Part shown: positions 1 through 5,682 of the stretch, in pieces
How the letters are laid out: every line of letters begins with the position of its first letter
Numbering within the stretch: position 1 is the first letter of the stretch
The notes under the pieces: model-generated
What the model saw: only the letters and a program-made list of their open reading frames with translations
What the model was told of the DNA's origin: nothing
The model's database searches: none
Assembly: GCA_017998555.1 (NCBI GenBank)
Contig: JAGOCU010000138.1
Span: forward strand, 1-6,284
From: Thermoflexales bacterium
GTDB taxonomy: Bacteria > Chloroflexota > Anaerolineae > J036 > Brachytrichaceae
DNA length: 6,284 nt
Direction: 5' to 3'
Made by a program: the position numbers and the translations under genes

Positions 1-474
1 GCCCAGCGCCCGGGCGAGGTCGATGGGAAGGACTATTTCTTCGTCACGCGTGAAGAATTCGATGACTTGATCGAGGCGGACGAACTCCTCGAGCACAGCC
101 TGGTCTACGGCGAATACAAAGGGATCCCCAAGGAACAGGTGCGCAAGGCCCTGTCCACCGGCAAGAATGTCGTCATGCGGATCGACGTGCAGGGGGCCGC
201 GAAAATCAAACGCATCGTCCCCCAGGCGGTCACCATCTTCCTGATGCCCGAGTCGGAAGAGGAATTGATCCGCCGCCTGACCGAGCGCAAAACCGAAACG
301 CCCGAGGGGTTGCAGCGCCGGATCTCCACCGCCCGCGAAGAGATGGGCCGGCTGCACGAGTTTGATTTCGTCGTGGTCAACCGCGCCTATCAGATGAACG
401 ACGCGGCGGCCGACATCGACGGCATCATGCGCGCGGAGCGTTGCCGCGTTGGGCGCCAGCCGATTCGCATTTAG
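1..474 (+). CDS. gmk: Guanylate kinase, 5'-truncated by window edge
   Basis: Guanylate kinase transfers the ATP gamma-phosphate to GMP, giving GDP in the cytoplasmic purine nucleotide pathway. The frame is open from base 1 and gives 157 residues; about 35-45 N-terminal residues, including the P-loop, must lie upstream. The visible part starts in the GMP-binding region (RPGEVDGKDYFFV, in-window residues 3-15), followed by LEH (30-32), YGEYKG (36-41) and RIDVQGA (60-66). These match the GMP-contacting Arg, Glu, Tyr, Glu and Asp positions of the family. The second Tyr of the usual YYG is Lys40 here, which I believe also occurs in Chloroflexota enzymes. The Arg-rich lid (RRLTERKTETPEGLQRRI) and FDFVVVN follow. 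A TTG at 67 is not the start, because family homology continues upstream of it. The stop is TAG at 472-474. The downstream rhomboid gene begins 10 bases later, so the two are probably cotranscribed. Family assignment is secure. Confidence 0.96.
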   Translation, partial: AQRPGEVDGKDYFFVTREEFDDLIEADELLEHSLVYGEYKGIPKEQVRKALSTGKNVVMRIDVQGAAKIKRIVPQAVTIFLMPESEEELIRRLTERKTETPEGLQRRISTAREEMGRLHEFDFVVVNRAYQMNDAAADIDGIMRAERCRVGRQPIRI

Positions 475-477
475 GAG
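473..477 (+). promoter_or_regulatory. Shine-Dalgarno AGGAG deciding the rhomboid GTG start
   Basis: AGGAG overlaps the gmk stop codon (TAG at 472-474) and lies 7 bases before the GTG at 485. It supports that GTG as the rhomboid start and implies translation from a shared gmk transcript. No separate promoter fits in the 10-base gap. Confidence 0.7.
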
Positions 478-484
478 CTGATCC

Positions 485-1237
485 GTGCGCCACATTCCGA
501 CAGTCCGCCCGTTGTGGACCTATGTGATTCTGGCGGTCAACGTCCTCTTCTTCGCCGGAATGGAGTTGAGCGGCGGCAGCACGCGTTCGGCCGTCTTGAT
601 CGCCTTCGGGGCGAACTTCGCCCCCCTGGTCGAGCGCGGCGAATTCTTCCGACTCGTTGTCGCCAACTTCCTGCATATCGGGTTTCTGCACTTCGCCGTC
701 AACTCCTATTCGCTCTATGTCGTTGGCGCGCGCCTCGAGAATCTCATCGGGCATCCGCGCTTTGTCATGTTGTATCTCCTCACCGGCATCAGCGGGGCGG
801 TCTTCAGTTTTGTCTTCACCCATGGTCTGTCGGCAGGCGCTTCAACCTCGCTGTTTGGCGCAGTCGGCGGACTGATCGCGTATTTCTTCCGGCATCGCAA
901 GGCGCTGGGTGAGTTCGGGCGCCAGTCGCTGATCAACATGCTGGGGATCGTTGTCATCAACTTCGTCATCGGCCTTTCGCCGGGCTCGGCGATCGACAAC
1001 TTCGGCCATCTTGGCGGCCTGCTCGGCGGGCTGGCCCTGGGCTGGTTTCTGGCGCCCAGATACGAAGTATCCGAGCTCGCATTTGGGGTTTACCAGGGGC
1101 GCAAGCGCGAGGTGGAGCCCGAGCTTGACAACGGCGAGCTGATGGATGTGAATGGCCTGAACAAGCAATGGCTGCCGATCCTGGTGTTCTTCGTGGCGAT
1201 GGCGGCCATGGTCTACGCCAGGATTAATCTCTTCTGA
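485..1237 (+). CDS. Rhomboid family intramembrane serine protease
   Basis: This is a 250-residue polytopic membrane protease that would cut transmembrane segments of client proteins inside the lipid bilayer. Hydrophobic segments lie roughly at residues 11-27, 62-84, 92-112, 116-134, 149-164, 173-190 and 229-246. That is the six-helix rhomboid core plus one C-terminal helix (a 6+1 layout), separated from the core by a charged stretch at about 191-228. The GEFFR segment (52-56) matches the L1-loop WR-type motif. HIGFLHFAVN (64-73) carries the conserved helix-2 His and Asn. GAST (118-121) supplies the catalytic Ser120, and NFGHLGGLLGG supplies the catalytic His175. The catalytic dyad and helix-glycine motifs are intact, so it should be active. 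The usual GASG is GAST here. The start is GTG with a good Shine-Dalgarno overlapping the gmk stop. Substrates cannot be told from sequence, and linkage to gmk need not imply a shared function. Confidence 0.94.
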   Translation: MRHIPTVRPLWTYVILAVNVLFFAGMELSGGSTRSAVLIAFGANFAPLVERGEFFRLVVANFLHIGFLHFAVNSYSLYVVGARLENLIGHPRFVMLYLLTGISGAVFSFVFTHGLSAGASTSLFGAVGGLIAYFFRHRKALGEFGRQSLINMLGIVVINFVIGLSPGSAIDNFGHLGGLLGGLALGWFLAPRYEVSELAFGVYQGRKREVEPELDNGELMDVNGLNKQWLPILVFFVAMAAMVYARINLF

Positions 1238-1546
1238 GCGGATGCCGAACCATGTGGATTACCGAATGCTCCTGACACCCGGCACGCTCACGCGGTCGCG
1301 ATTCGGAAGGGCATCGCCGGCGAGCTCGAAACCTGAAATCTCACGCGGAGGACGCGGAGGCGCGGAGAGGATGCGCACTACCCGGAATGCCTTACCCCGT
1401 GCGATTTCCTCCGCGCCTCCGCGTTCTCCGCGTGAAAACGTCACGTGGCAATCGGGATGCTGCGCGGCCGGTTTCGAACGTCAGCGATTTGTCGGCGCCT
1501 GCCTTGCGTCGTCGCAAGAATCGGCCCCAACATTGACGAATAACGC
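1238..1546. other. Intergenic region, 309 bases, no credible gene
   Basis: The stretch lies between the rhomboid stop and the SDR start. Its main content is the inverted repeat at 1341-1435. A small hairpin (CTTGCG, loop TCGT, CGCAAG) lies at 1503-1518 with no T-run after it. A 102-codon open frame from 1242 runs through the inverted repeat, reads as low-complexity Arg/Ser/Ala, and overlaps the next gene's start, so I do not regard it as a gene. I see no clear -35/-10 pair, although the promoter for the SDR gene would be expected here. TTGACG at about 1534-1539 is too close to the ATG to serve it. Confidence 0.7.
1341..1435. repeat. 95-bp inverted repeat with 27-bp GCGGAG-rich arms
   Basis: The left arm 1341-1367 and the reverse complement of the right arm 1409-1435 agree at 26 of 27 positions. 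The one difference (G1351 opposite T1425) would be a G-U wobble in RNA. Each arm begins TCACGCGGAG and holds three near-tandem GCGGAG units spaced 8-9 bases apart. The 41-base spacer has a possible inner 5-bp stem (CGCAC 1374-1378 with GTGCG 1399-1403). As RNA this would be a very stable hairpin. It could end or protect the gmk-rhomboid message, although no T-run follows. It could also be a dispersed intergenic repeat. No target-site duplication is obvious at its edges. Confidence 0.8.
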
Positions 1547-2518
1547 ATGAAACCCATCCTTGTCCTCGGCGCGACCGGATTCATCGGCGGCCAGATCGCG
1601 CTGGCGGCCGCTGAACGCGGCTGGCCCGTGCGGGCCGCGCGCCGCCGCCCCGACGCGGTGGGGGCCCTGGCGGGCGTGCCGATCGACTGGGTGCGAGCCG
1701 ACCTGGATGACGCCGCGTCGCTCGAGGCCGCCATGCGCGGCTGTGGCGCGGTCTTTCACGCCGCCGCTCGCTATCCGCAGGATTTCCGCCACATCCCGGC
1801 CGAAGTGGCCCGGGCCGAAGTCGAGATCCGGCGGGTGTTGGACGCGGCAAAACGCGCCAGGGTCGAGTCTTTCATCTACACGAGCACCCTGACGACGGCC
1901 GCCGCCTGGCGGGCCGGGCAGGGGCCGGGGCGCCTCATTGATGAGCGCGATTTCTACGTGCCCGGCAGCGCGCGAAGCGTCTATTACGAGGCCAAGCTGG
2001 CGATGGAGCGTATTGTCCTGGCCGAGCGCGATATTCCCGTGCAGGCGTTGTTGCCCACCGCGGTGTTTGGCCCGGGGGATGTGAAGCCGACGACCGGGGT
2101 GGTGCTGCGGGATGCCGCGCGCGGCCTCTTTCCGGTTTACTTTGACGCCACCCTCGATGTCGTGGATGGCCGCGATGTCGCGGCCTCGCACCTGGCCGCC
2201 CTCGAGCGCGGCCGGCCCGGCGAGCGCTACATCCTGGGCGGGCATGCGGTGTCGATGCTCGACCTGCTCTCCACCGCCTGTCGCGTCGCCGGTCGGCCAC
2301 CGCCAAGAATCAAACTATCACCGGGGCTATTTGCCGGGCTGATCCGCGTCGCCGACGCGATCCCGTTTGTCTCACTCCCGGAGAACATCCGCACGTTTGC
2401 CTTCTGGCAGCCGTTGTCATCGGAAAAGGCATGCCGCGAGCTCGGCCATCTCTCGCGTCCCTTTGAAGTTACGGTGCGCGACACTCTGGCCTGGTTCGCC
2501 GCGCATGCCCGGCGCTGA
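1547..2518 (+). CDS. NAD(P)-dependent epimerase/dehydratase, extended SDR, HpnA/DFR-like
   Basis: This 323-residue protein is an extended short-chain dehydrogenase/reductase, a cytoplasmic NAD(P)-dependent enzyme acting on a nucleotide-sugar, sterol-like or flavonol-like ketone/alcohol. The N-terminal Rossmann fold opens with GATGFIG (residues 8-14), the TGxxGxxG-type dinucleotide-binding loop. ADLDD (51-55) is the adenine-ring Asp region. YTST (111-114) carries the active-site Ser/Thr strand, and YYEAK (146-150) is the catalytic YxxxK. PTAVFGPGDVKPT (170-182), then VVDGRDVAASHLAALERGRPGERYILGG, resembles the hopanoid-associated epimerase HpnA and dihydroflavonol-4-reductase-like groups. All catalytic residues are present and the length is normal. 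The exact substrate cannot be assigned, and no hopanoid genes are visible nearby. ATG at 1547 places the Rossmann loop at the usual distance; no strong Shine-Dalgarno precedes it, so initiation may be weak or leaderless. A long palindrome starts 8 bases after the stop. Confidence 0.92.
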   Translation: MKPILVLGATGFIGGQIALAAAERGWPVRAARRRPDAVGALAGVPIDWVRADLDDAASLEAAMRGCGAVFHAAARYPQDFRHIPAEVARAEVEIRRVLDAAKRARVESFIYTSTLTTAAAWRAGQGPGRLIDERDFYVPGSARSVYYEAKLAMERIVLAERDIPVQALLPTAVFGPGDVKPTTGVVLRDAARGLFPVYFDATLDVVDGRDVAASHLAALERGRPGERYILGGHAVSMLDLLSTACRVAGRPPPRIKLSPGLFAGLIRVADAIPFVSLPENIRTFAFWQPLSSEKACRELGHLSRPFEVTVRDTLAWFAAHARR

Positions 2519-2525
2519 GGTATTT

Positions 2526-2579
2526 CGGAAACGATGTGTCCCGGCCCGGCGTACGCCGGGCCGGGACACATCGTTTCCG
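2526..2579. repeat. Perfect 54-bp palindrome (copy 1 of a palindrome pair)
   Basis: Every base from 2526 to 2552 pairs with its mirror from 2579 to 2553, with no mismatch or spacer; the centre is GTAC at 2551-2554. From outside in it reads CGGAAACGAT, a 9-base linker, then the core CCCGGCGTACGCCGGG (2545-2560), then the mirror image. As RNA it would form a hairpin of about 25 bp with a 4-base loop. It sits 8 bases after the SDR stop codon and ends 20 bases before the lipoprotein GTG. It could act as a factor-independent-like terminator or 3' stabiliser, but there is no T-run after it. As DNA it is a candidate operator. The same core recurs at 5604-5619. Confidence 0.93.
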
Positions 2580-2584
2580 GACAC

Positions 2585-2590
2585 TACAAT
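2585..2590 (+). promoter_or_regulatory. Possible -10 element TACAAT for the lipoprotein gene
   Basis: TACAAT is a near-consensus sigma70-type -10 hexamer. With a 16-base spacer, GGGACA (2563-2568) matches four of six bases of TTGACA and lies within the right arm of the palindrome. The predicted transcription start falls at or just before the GTG at 2600, which would make the transcript leaderless or nearly so. The -35 match is weak, so this is a suggestion only. Confidence 0.35.
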
Positions 2591-2599
2591 CGGATACTT

Positions 2600-5566
2600 G
2601 TGATTCGCCGCCTTGTGGCGGTCGTATTCGGAGCCGCGTTGCTGGCCGCCTGCGCCGTGCCGACACCCGAGCCGACCGCAACCCCGCCCCCGGCCCCGCC
2701 GACGCCCGCCGAAGCGCCAACCGCCGCCGCGCCCACGGCGACGCCGTTGCCTGCCCCGGCGCTGAGCGTGGTCTTCTCGATTCCGGCCGCGCCGGCGGAT
2801 GTTGATCCTGCCACGGGTTTGTTCGCCAGCGCGTCCGCGCGCGCCATCGTCCTTGGCCCGCTGGCGTCCCTGCTCGACGCGCTGGCGGGCCGGCCGGCGG
2901 CGCGCATGACCCTGGCAGTCTCTCCTTCGCTTCTGCGCCAGTTGCGGTTGATGACCGACCCGGCGGCGGCCGCCCGTGACGTGTTCTGGGAGCTGGGCAG
3001 CCGCCCGTCGGCGGCCCTGACCGCCGATGACAAGCGGGACATCCTGACCGGTTTCTTTGGCGCACGCGCGCCGGCCCGACAGGCCCGCGATGAGCGGGTT
3101 TTCCCGCGTTGGGCGGAGCTTCGGCTCAAGCGCGACGCGGCCCTGGCCGGCGGCCTCGACGGTGCGGTTGCGGCGTTCAGCGAACGCGATTTCAGGGACC
3201 TGCAGATGGTGTATAACCTGGCCCTGTTTGATCCGGGGGCGCTCGCCAAACCACCCCTGGCCGCGCTGGTCGCGCGCGGCGGCGGCTGGACCGAGGACGA
3301 CAAACGCCAGCTCTTTGAGGCGACGGGCTCGAGCCTGGCGCGTCAACTGGCCCGATTGCGCGACGCCGCGGGCGCAGGACAAATCGAACTGGCCACGTTG
3401 CCGCATGCGGAAGCCCTCGACGTGTTCTGGCAGGCCGGCCCGGCCTACCCATTTCCCGCCGATGCCGAACGGCTGTTTGACATCTCGGGCCGCGAGATCA
3501 CGCTTCTTGTCGGCGCGCCGCCGACTGGATTGGTGTTCCGCGCCGGCGATATGCCCGGCCTGCCCGCTCAGAAATGGCTGGCCGGCCGGCGCTCCTGGAT
3601 TCTGCCGGGGGCGCAGACACGCGCGCCCGAGTCGATCAACGGCCGGTCCGGGCTGTTGCCGGCGCCCAACGTACTCTTGCTTGACAAGACCGGCGGCGAT
3701 TCGCTCCGGGCTTATGCCGCGGCCATCCCCGCCGCGAGTTGGGCTGTTGCGCTGGCCCAATTAAGCGTGCCCGATGATCCGGAAGCGCTGTTTCAGACCC
3801 TGGCCGATATCGCGCAGGTGGCGGCCAGCGCCACTCCGAATCTGCGGATTCCCACGGTTGCGGATGGGCTCGGGCTCGGGCTGCGCCCCGTCGCCGCCCC
3901 GGCGCAGAATGCGCTCCTCCCGGTTGGGGTGCCGCCGTCGGCCGGCCTGGTGGCTGAGATCGCTCAGGCGCGCGGGTTTGTCGAGGAGTACGTTTCGGGA
4001 CGGCGAATCGCCAGCCTCGATGTCATCAACGATGCGCGCGATACGTTGCTCAGCGCGACCGACATGGCGTTTTTTGAGCCGCGGCCCGATGCCGACCCAG
4101 ACGCGCAGCATCGAGCCGTCACCGGCCTGCTGCGGCGAGCCTATGCGCTGCTCGGCGCGCCAGCCCCCGATTTTCTCGATGCGCCCCTGGGCTTTCCCCG
4201 CCGGGCCCGCCTTGAGCAGGGCATGACGGCCCTCTTCACCCCGACCATCGATGGGGTGGCAGATGAGCGCGAGTGGGCGGCGGCGGCCTACGCCGTTTCG
4301 GGATTCAGACTGCCCACCGTGCTGGGAAATGATCTTCAAGCGTTGCGCTTTGGGATGAACGCGCGGTCTCTGTTCATCCGGGTGGATGCGCGGGTGGCGT
4401 GGACGACCCTGGCGGAATCGACTGCCTATCCCGCCCGGCTGGGCGTGTATCTGCAGCGGAACGGCGCGGCGTCCTCGGCCTATGTCACCCGGGTCGGCGG
4501 AGATGGCGAGACCCGTGGCCCGCTCGGGTTCACGGCCACCCATTTGCTCGAATGGACGGTGGGCGAACCGGTGCTGTCGGTCTATGCCGCCAACAGCGAT
4601 GGCGGCTGGGCGCTGCTGAATCAGGGCCAGGTTGGCGCGGCTGCCCTTGGCTTTGGCGAGCGCAGCCTCGAATTCAGCGTGCCCCTGGACGCGCTGGGGA
4701 TCGAGAGTGATGCCGCGCTGGCGCTCGCGGCGGTGCTGCGCCGGGATTCCGCGCCGGTCACCCAGTTGCCGCGGGGTGGGGTCGCCACGATGGTCGTGCC
4801 CGATATCGGAACGCCGCGCCTGGTTGGACGCTTTGACGACCCGGCCGGCGACGACCATGGCCCGGGTCCCTACACCTATCCTGAAGACGCCGTCTTTCTG
4901 CCCGCGTCGTACGACCTGCGCCGGGTGACGATCCTGCGCGATTCGGCTGACTTGATTTTCTGGATCGATCTGGGGGCGGCCATCCGCAATCCATGGGGAT
5001 CCGCCATCGGGCTTTCAATCCAGACCATCGACATCTACATCGACCGCGACCCCGGCCGCGGCACGGGCCGCCGGACGCTGCTCGAAGGACGCAACGCCGC
5101 CCTGCCCAAAGGCATGGGCTGGGAGACCGCCTTGTGGATCGAGGGCTGGAACCAGCAACTGTTTGTCCCGGACGGCGAGACGGGGGTGACCCAGCGCGAG
5201 CGGGTTCGGGTCCGCGCGTCGGTTGACGCCCGCGGCCGGGTCATCGTTCGAGCCCCGCTCGAGGCGCTGGGGGAGGGCGATCCCGCGCGCTGGGGCTACA
5301 GCATCGTGGTGCTCAGCCAGGAGACCTATCCCTCGGAAGGGGCGCGCCGGGTGCGAGATGTCGACGCGCGGGCCAGCCAATGGCGCCTCGGCGGCGGGCC
5401 GGCCGATGGCACCCACACCCGGATCATCGATGCGCTTCTGCCCGCAGGCGCGGCCCGAAATCAGGAAACGCTGCTGGGGACCTACAAGGCGCTGCCGGAC
5501 GGGGCCGAGCGGGTGGGAGTGGATGATCTGCCCGTCGCGCCGTTGGTTACAATCGGTCCGAACTAA
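2600..5566 (+). CDS. Surface lipoprotein with degenerate GH57 amylase-like domain and glucodextranase-type C-terminal domain
   Basis: The 988-residue product begins with a lipoprotein signal (IRRLVAVVFGAALLAAC, lipobox LAAC, Cys18). A Pro/Thr/Ala linker to about residue 54 tethers it outside the membrane. Residues about 55-545 follow the GH57 amylase/amylopullulanase pattern in order: DPATGLF (69-75), VSPSLLRQL (107-115), LTADDKRDILTGFF (140-153), FSERDFRDLQMVYNLALF (193-210), GQIELATLP (260-268), GLVFRAGD (310-317), LLDKTGGDSLRAYAAAIP (360-377), ALLGAPAPDFLDAPL (516-530). The HQP-type motif reads SIPAAP (60-65). The nucleophile motif, usually like GLWPSEG, reads GLVFRAG, so the catalytic Glu aligns with Ala315. 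Residues 547-735 look like a DOMON/CBM9-type beta domain (TPTIDGVADEREW). Residues 745-930 match the glucodextranase C-terminal domain (DDPAGDDHGPGPYTYP, NPWGSAIGLSIQTIDIYID, GRNA). It is probably a non-catalytic glycan-binding protein. GTG2600 is chosen because an upstream in-frame ATG (2534) lies in the palindrome and would spoil the signal peptide. Confidence 0.85.
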   Translation: MIRRLVAVVFGAALLAACAVPTPEPTATPPPAPPTPAEAPTAAAPTATPLPAPALSVVFSIPAAPADVDPATGLFASASARAIVLGPLASLLDALAGRPAARMTLAVSPSLLRQLRLMTDPAAAARDVFWELGSRPSAALTADDKRDILTGFFGARAPARQARDERVFPRWAELRLKRDAALAGGLDGAVAAFSERDFRDLQMVYNLALFDPGALAKPPLAALVARGGGWTEDDKRQLFEATGSSLARQLARLRDAAGAGQIELATLPHAEALDVFWQAGPAYPFPADAERLFDISGREITLLVGAPPTGLVFRAGDMPGLPAQKWLAGRRSWILPGAQTRAPESINGRSGLLPAPNVLLLDKTGGDSLRAYAAAIPAASWAVALAQLSVPDDPEALFQTLADIAQVAASATPNLRIPTVADGLGLGLRPVAAPAQNALLPVGVPPSAGLVAEIAQARGFVEEYVSGRRIASLDVINDARDTLLSATDMAFFEPRPDADPDAQHRAVTGLLRRAYALLGAPAPDFLDAPLGFPRRARLEQGMTALFTPTIDGVADEREWAAAAYAVSGFRLPTVLGNDLQALRFGMNARSLFIRVDARVAWTTLAESTAYPARLGVYLQRNGAASSAYVTRVGGDGETRGPLGFTATHLLEWTVGEPVLSVYAANSDGGWALLNQGQVGAAALGFGERSLEFSVPLDALGIESDAALALAAVLRRDSAPVTQLPRGGVATMVVPDIGTPRLVGRFDDPAGDDHGPGPYTYPEDAVFLPASYDLRRVTILRDSADLIFWIDLGAAIRNPWGSAIGLSIQTIDIYIDRDPGRGTGRRTLLEGRNAALPKGMGWETALWIEGWNQQLFVPDGETGVTQRERVRVRASVDARGRVIVRAPLEALGEGDPARWGYSIVVLSQETYPSEGARRVRDVDARASQWRLGGGPADGTHTRIIDALLPAGAARNQETLLGTYKALPDGAERVGVDDLPVAPLVTIGPN

Positions 5567-5578
5567 GAACTTCGAACA

Positions 5579-5649
5579 GAACCGATTTCCGGAGGCGATA
5601 TTACCCGGCGTACGCCGGGGCGGGGGATATCGCCTCCGGAAATCGGTTC
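5579..5649. repeat. Imperfect 71-bp palindrome (copy 2 of the palindrome pair)
   Basis: Outer arms 5579-5601 and 5627-5649 are exact reverse complements (23 bp). The 25-base middle holds the same 16-bp core as copy 1, CCCGGCGTACGCCGGG (5604-5619), set off-centre. Left of the core CGGAGGCGAT (5590-5599) corresponds to CGGAAACGAT of copy 1. On the right ATCGCCTCCG (5629-5638) corresponds to ATCGTTTCCG. The right linker is 9 bases as in copy 1, while the left linker is only 4. It starts 12 bases after the lipoprotein stop and ends 33 bases before the next ATG. It may form a strong hairpin ending or protecting the lipoprotein message; again no T-run follows. Confidence 0.9.
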
Positions 5650-5667
5650 CGTTAGTGACGCGAGGAC

Positions 5668-5672
5668 AGAGG
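5668..5672 (+). promoter_or_regulatory. Weak Shine-Dalgarno AGAGG before the YesL-like gene
   Basis: AGAGG lies 10 bases before the ATG at 5683, slightly long but usable spacing. In-frame stops at 5653-5655 (TAG) and 5656-5658 (TGA) exclude a start further upstream, so the ATG is the first plausible one. Confidence 0.45.
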
Positions 5673-5682
5673 ATACAAATAC

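Noticed and set aside
1534..1539. TTGACG as a -35 element for the SDR gene
   Set aside because: It ends only 7 bases before the ATG, leaving no room for a -10 upstream of the gene.
1242..1550. 102-codon open frame on the + strand in the intergenic gap
   Set aside because: It reads through the GCGGAG inverted repeat, has no recognisable domain or Shine-Dalgarno, and overlaps the SDR start codon.
1481..2245. 254-codon open frame on the minus strand
   Set aside because: It is antisense to the SDR gene, whose catalytic motifs are all clear on the + strand; no recognisable domain.
2526..2579. Classical intrinsic terminator call for palindrome 1 (and likewise palindrome 2)
   Set aside because: Both hairpins are strong enough, but neither is followed by a T-run, so I annotate them as palindromic repeats and leave termination as a possibility.
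2417..3760. 447-codon open frame on the minus strand
   Set aside because: It is antisense to the SDR end and the lipoprotein, rich in Arg/Gly/Gln with no recognisable motif, and crosses the palindrome; it is a shadow of high-GC coding sequence.
3761..4858. 365-codon open frame on the minus strand
   Set aside because: It lies wholly antisense to the lipoprotein gene, has the low-complexity Arg/Gly/Ala composition of a GC-rich shadow frame, and shows no family motif.
5548..5553. TACAAT as a promoter -10 for the YesL-like gene
   Set aside because: No acceptable -35 lies 15-19 bases upstream, and the site is inside the lipoprotein coding sequence; not annotated as a feature.
2600..5566. Active alpha-amylase or amylopullulanase
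   Set aside because: The architecture fits, but the HQP and nucleophile Glu motifs of GH57 are not visible, so enzymatic activity should not be assigned by homology alone.
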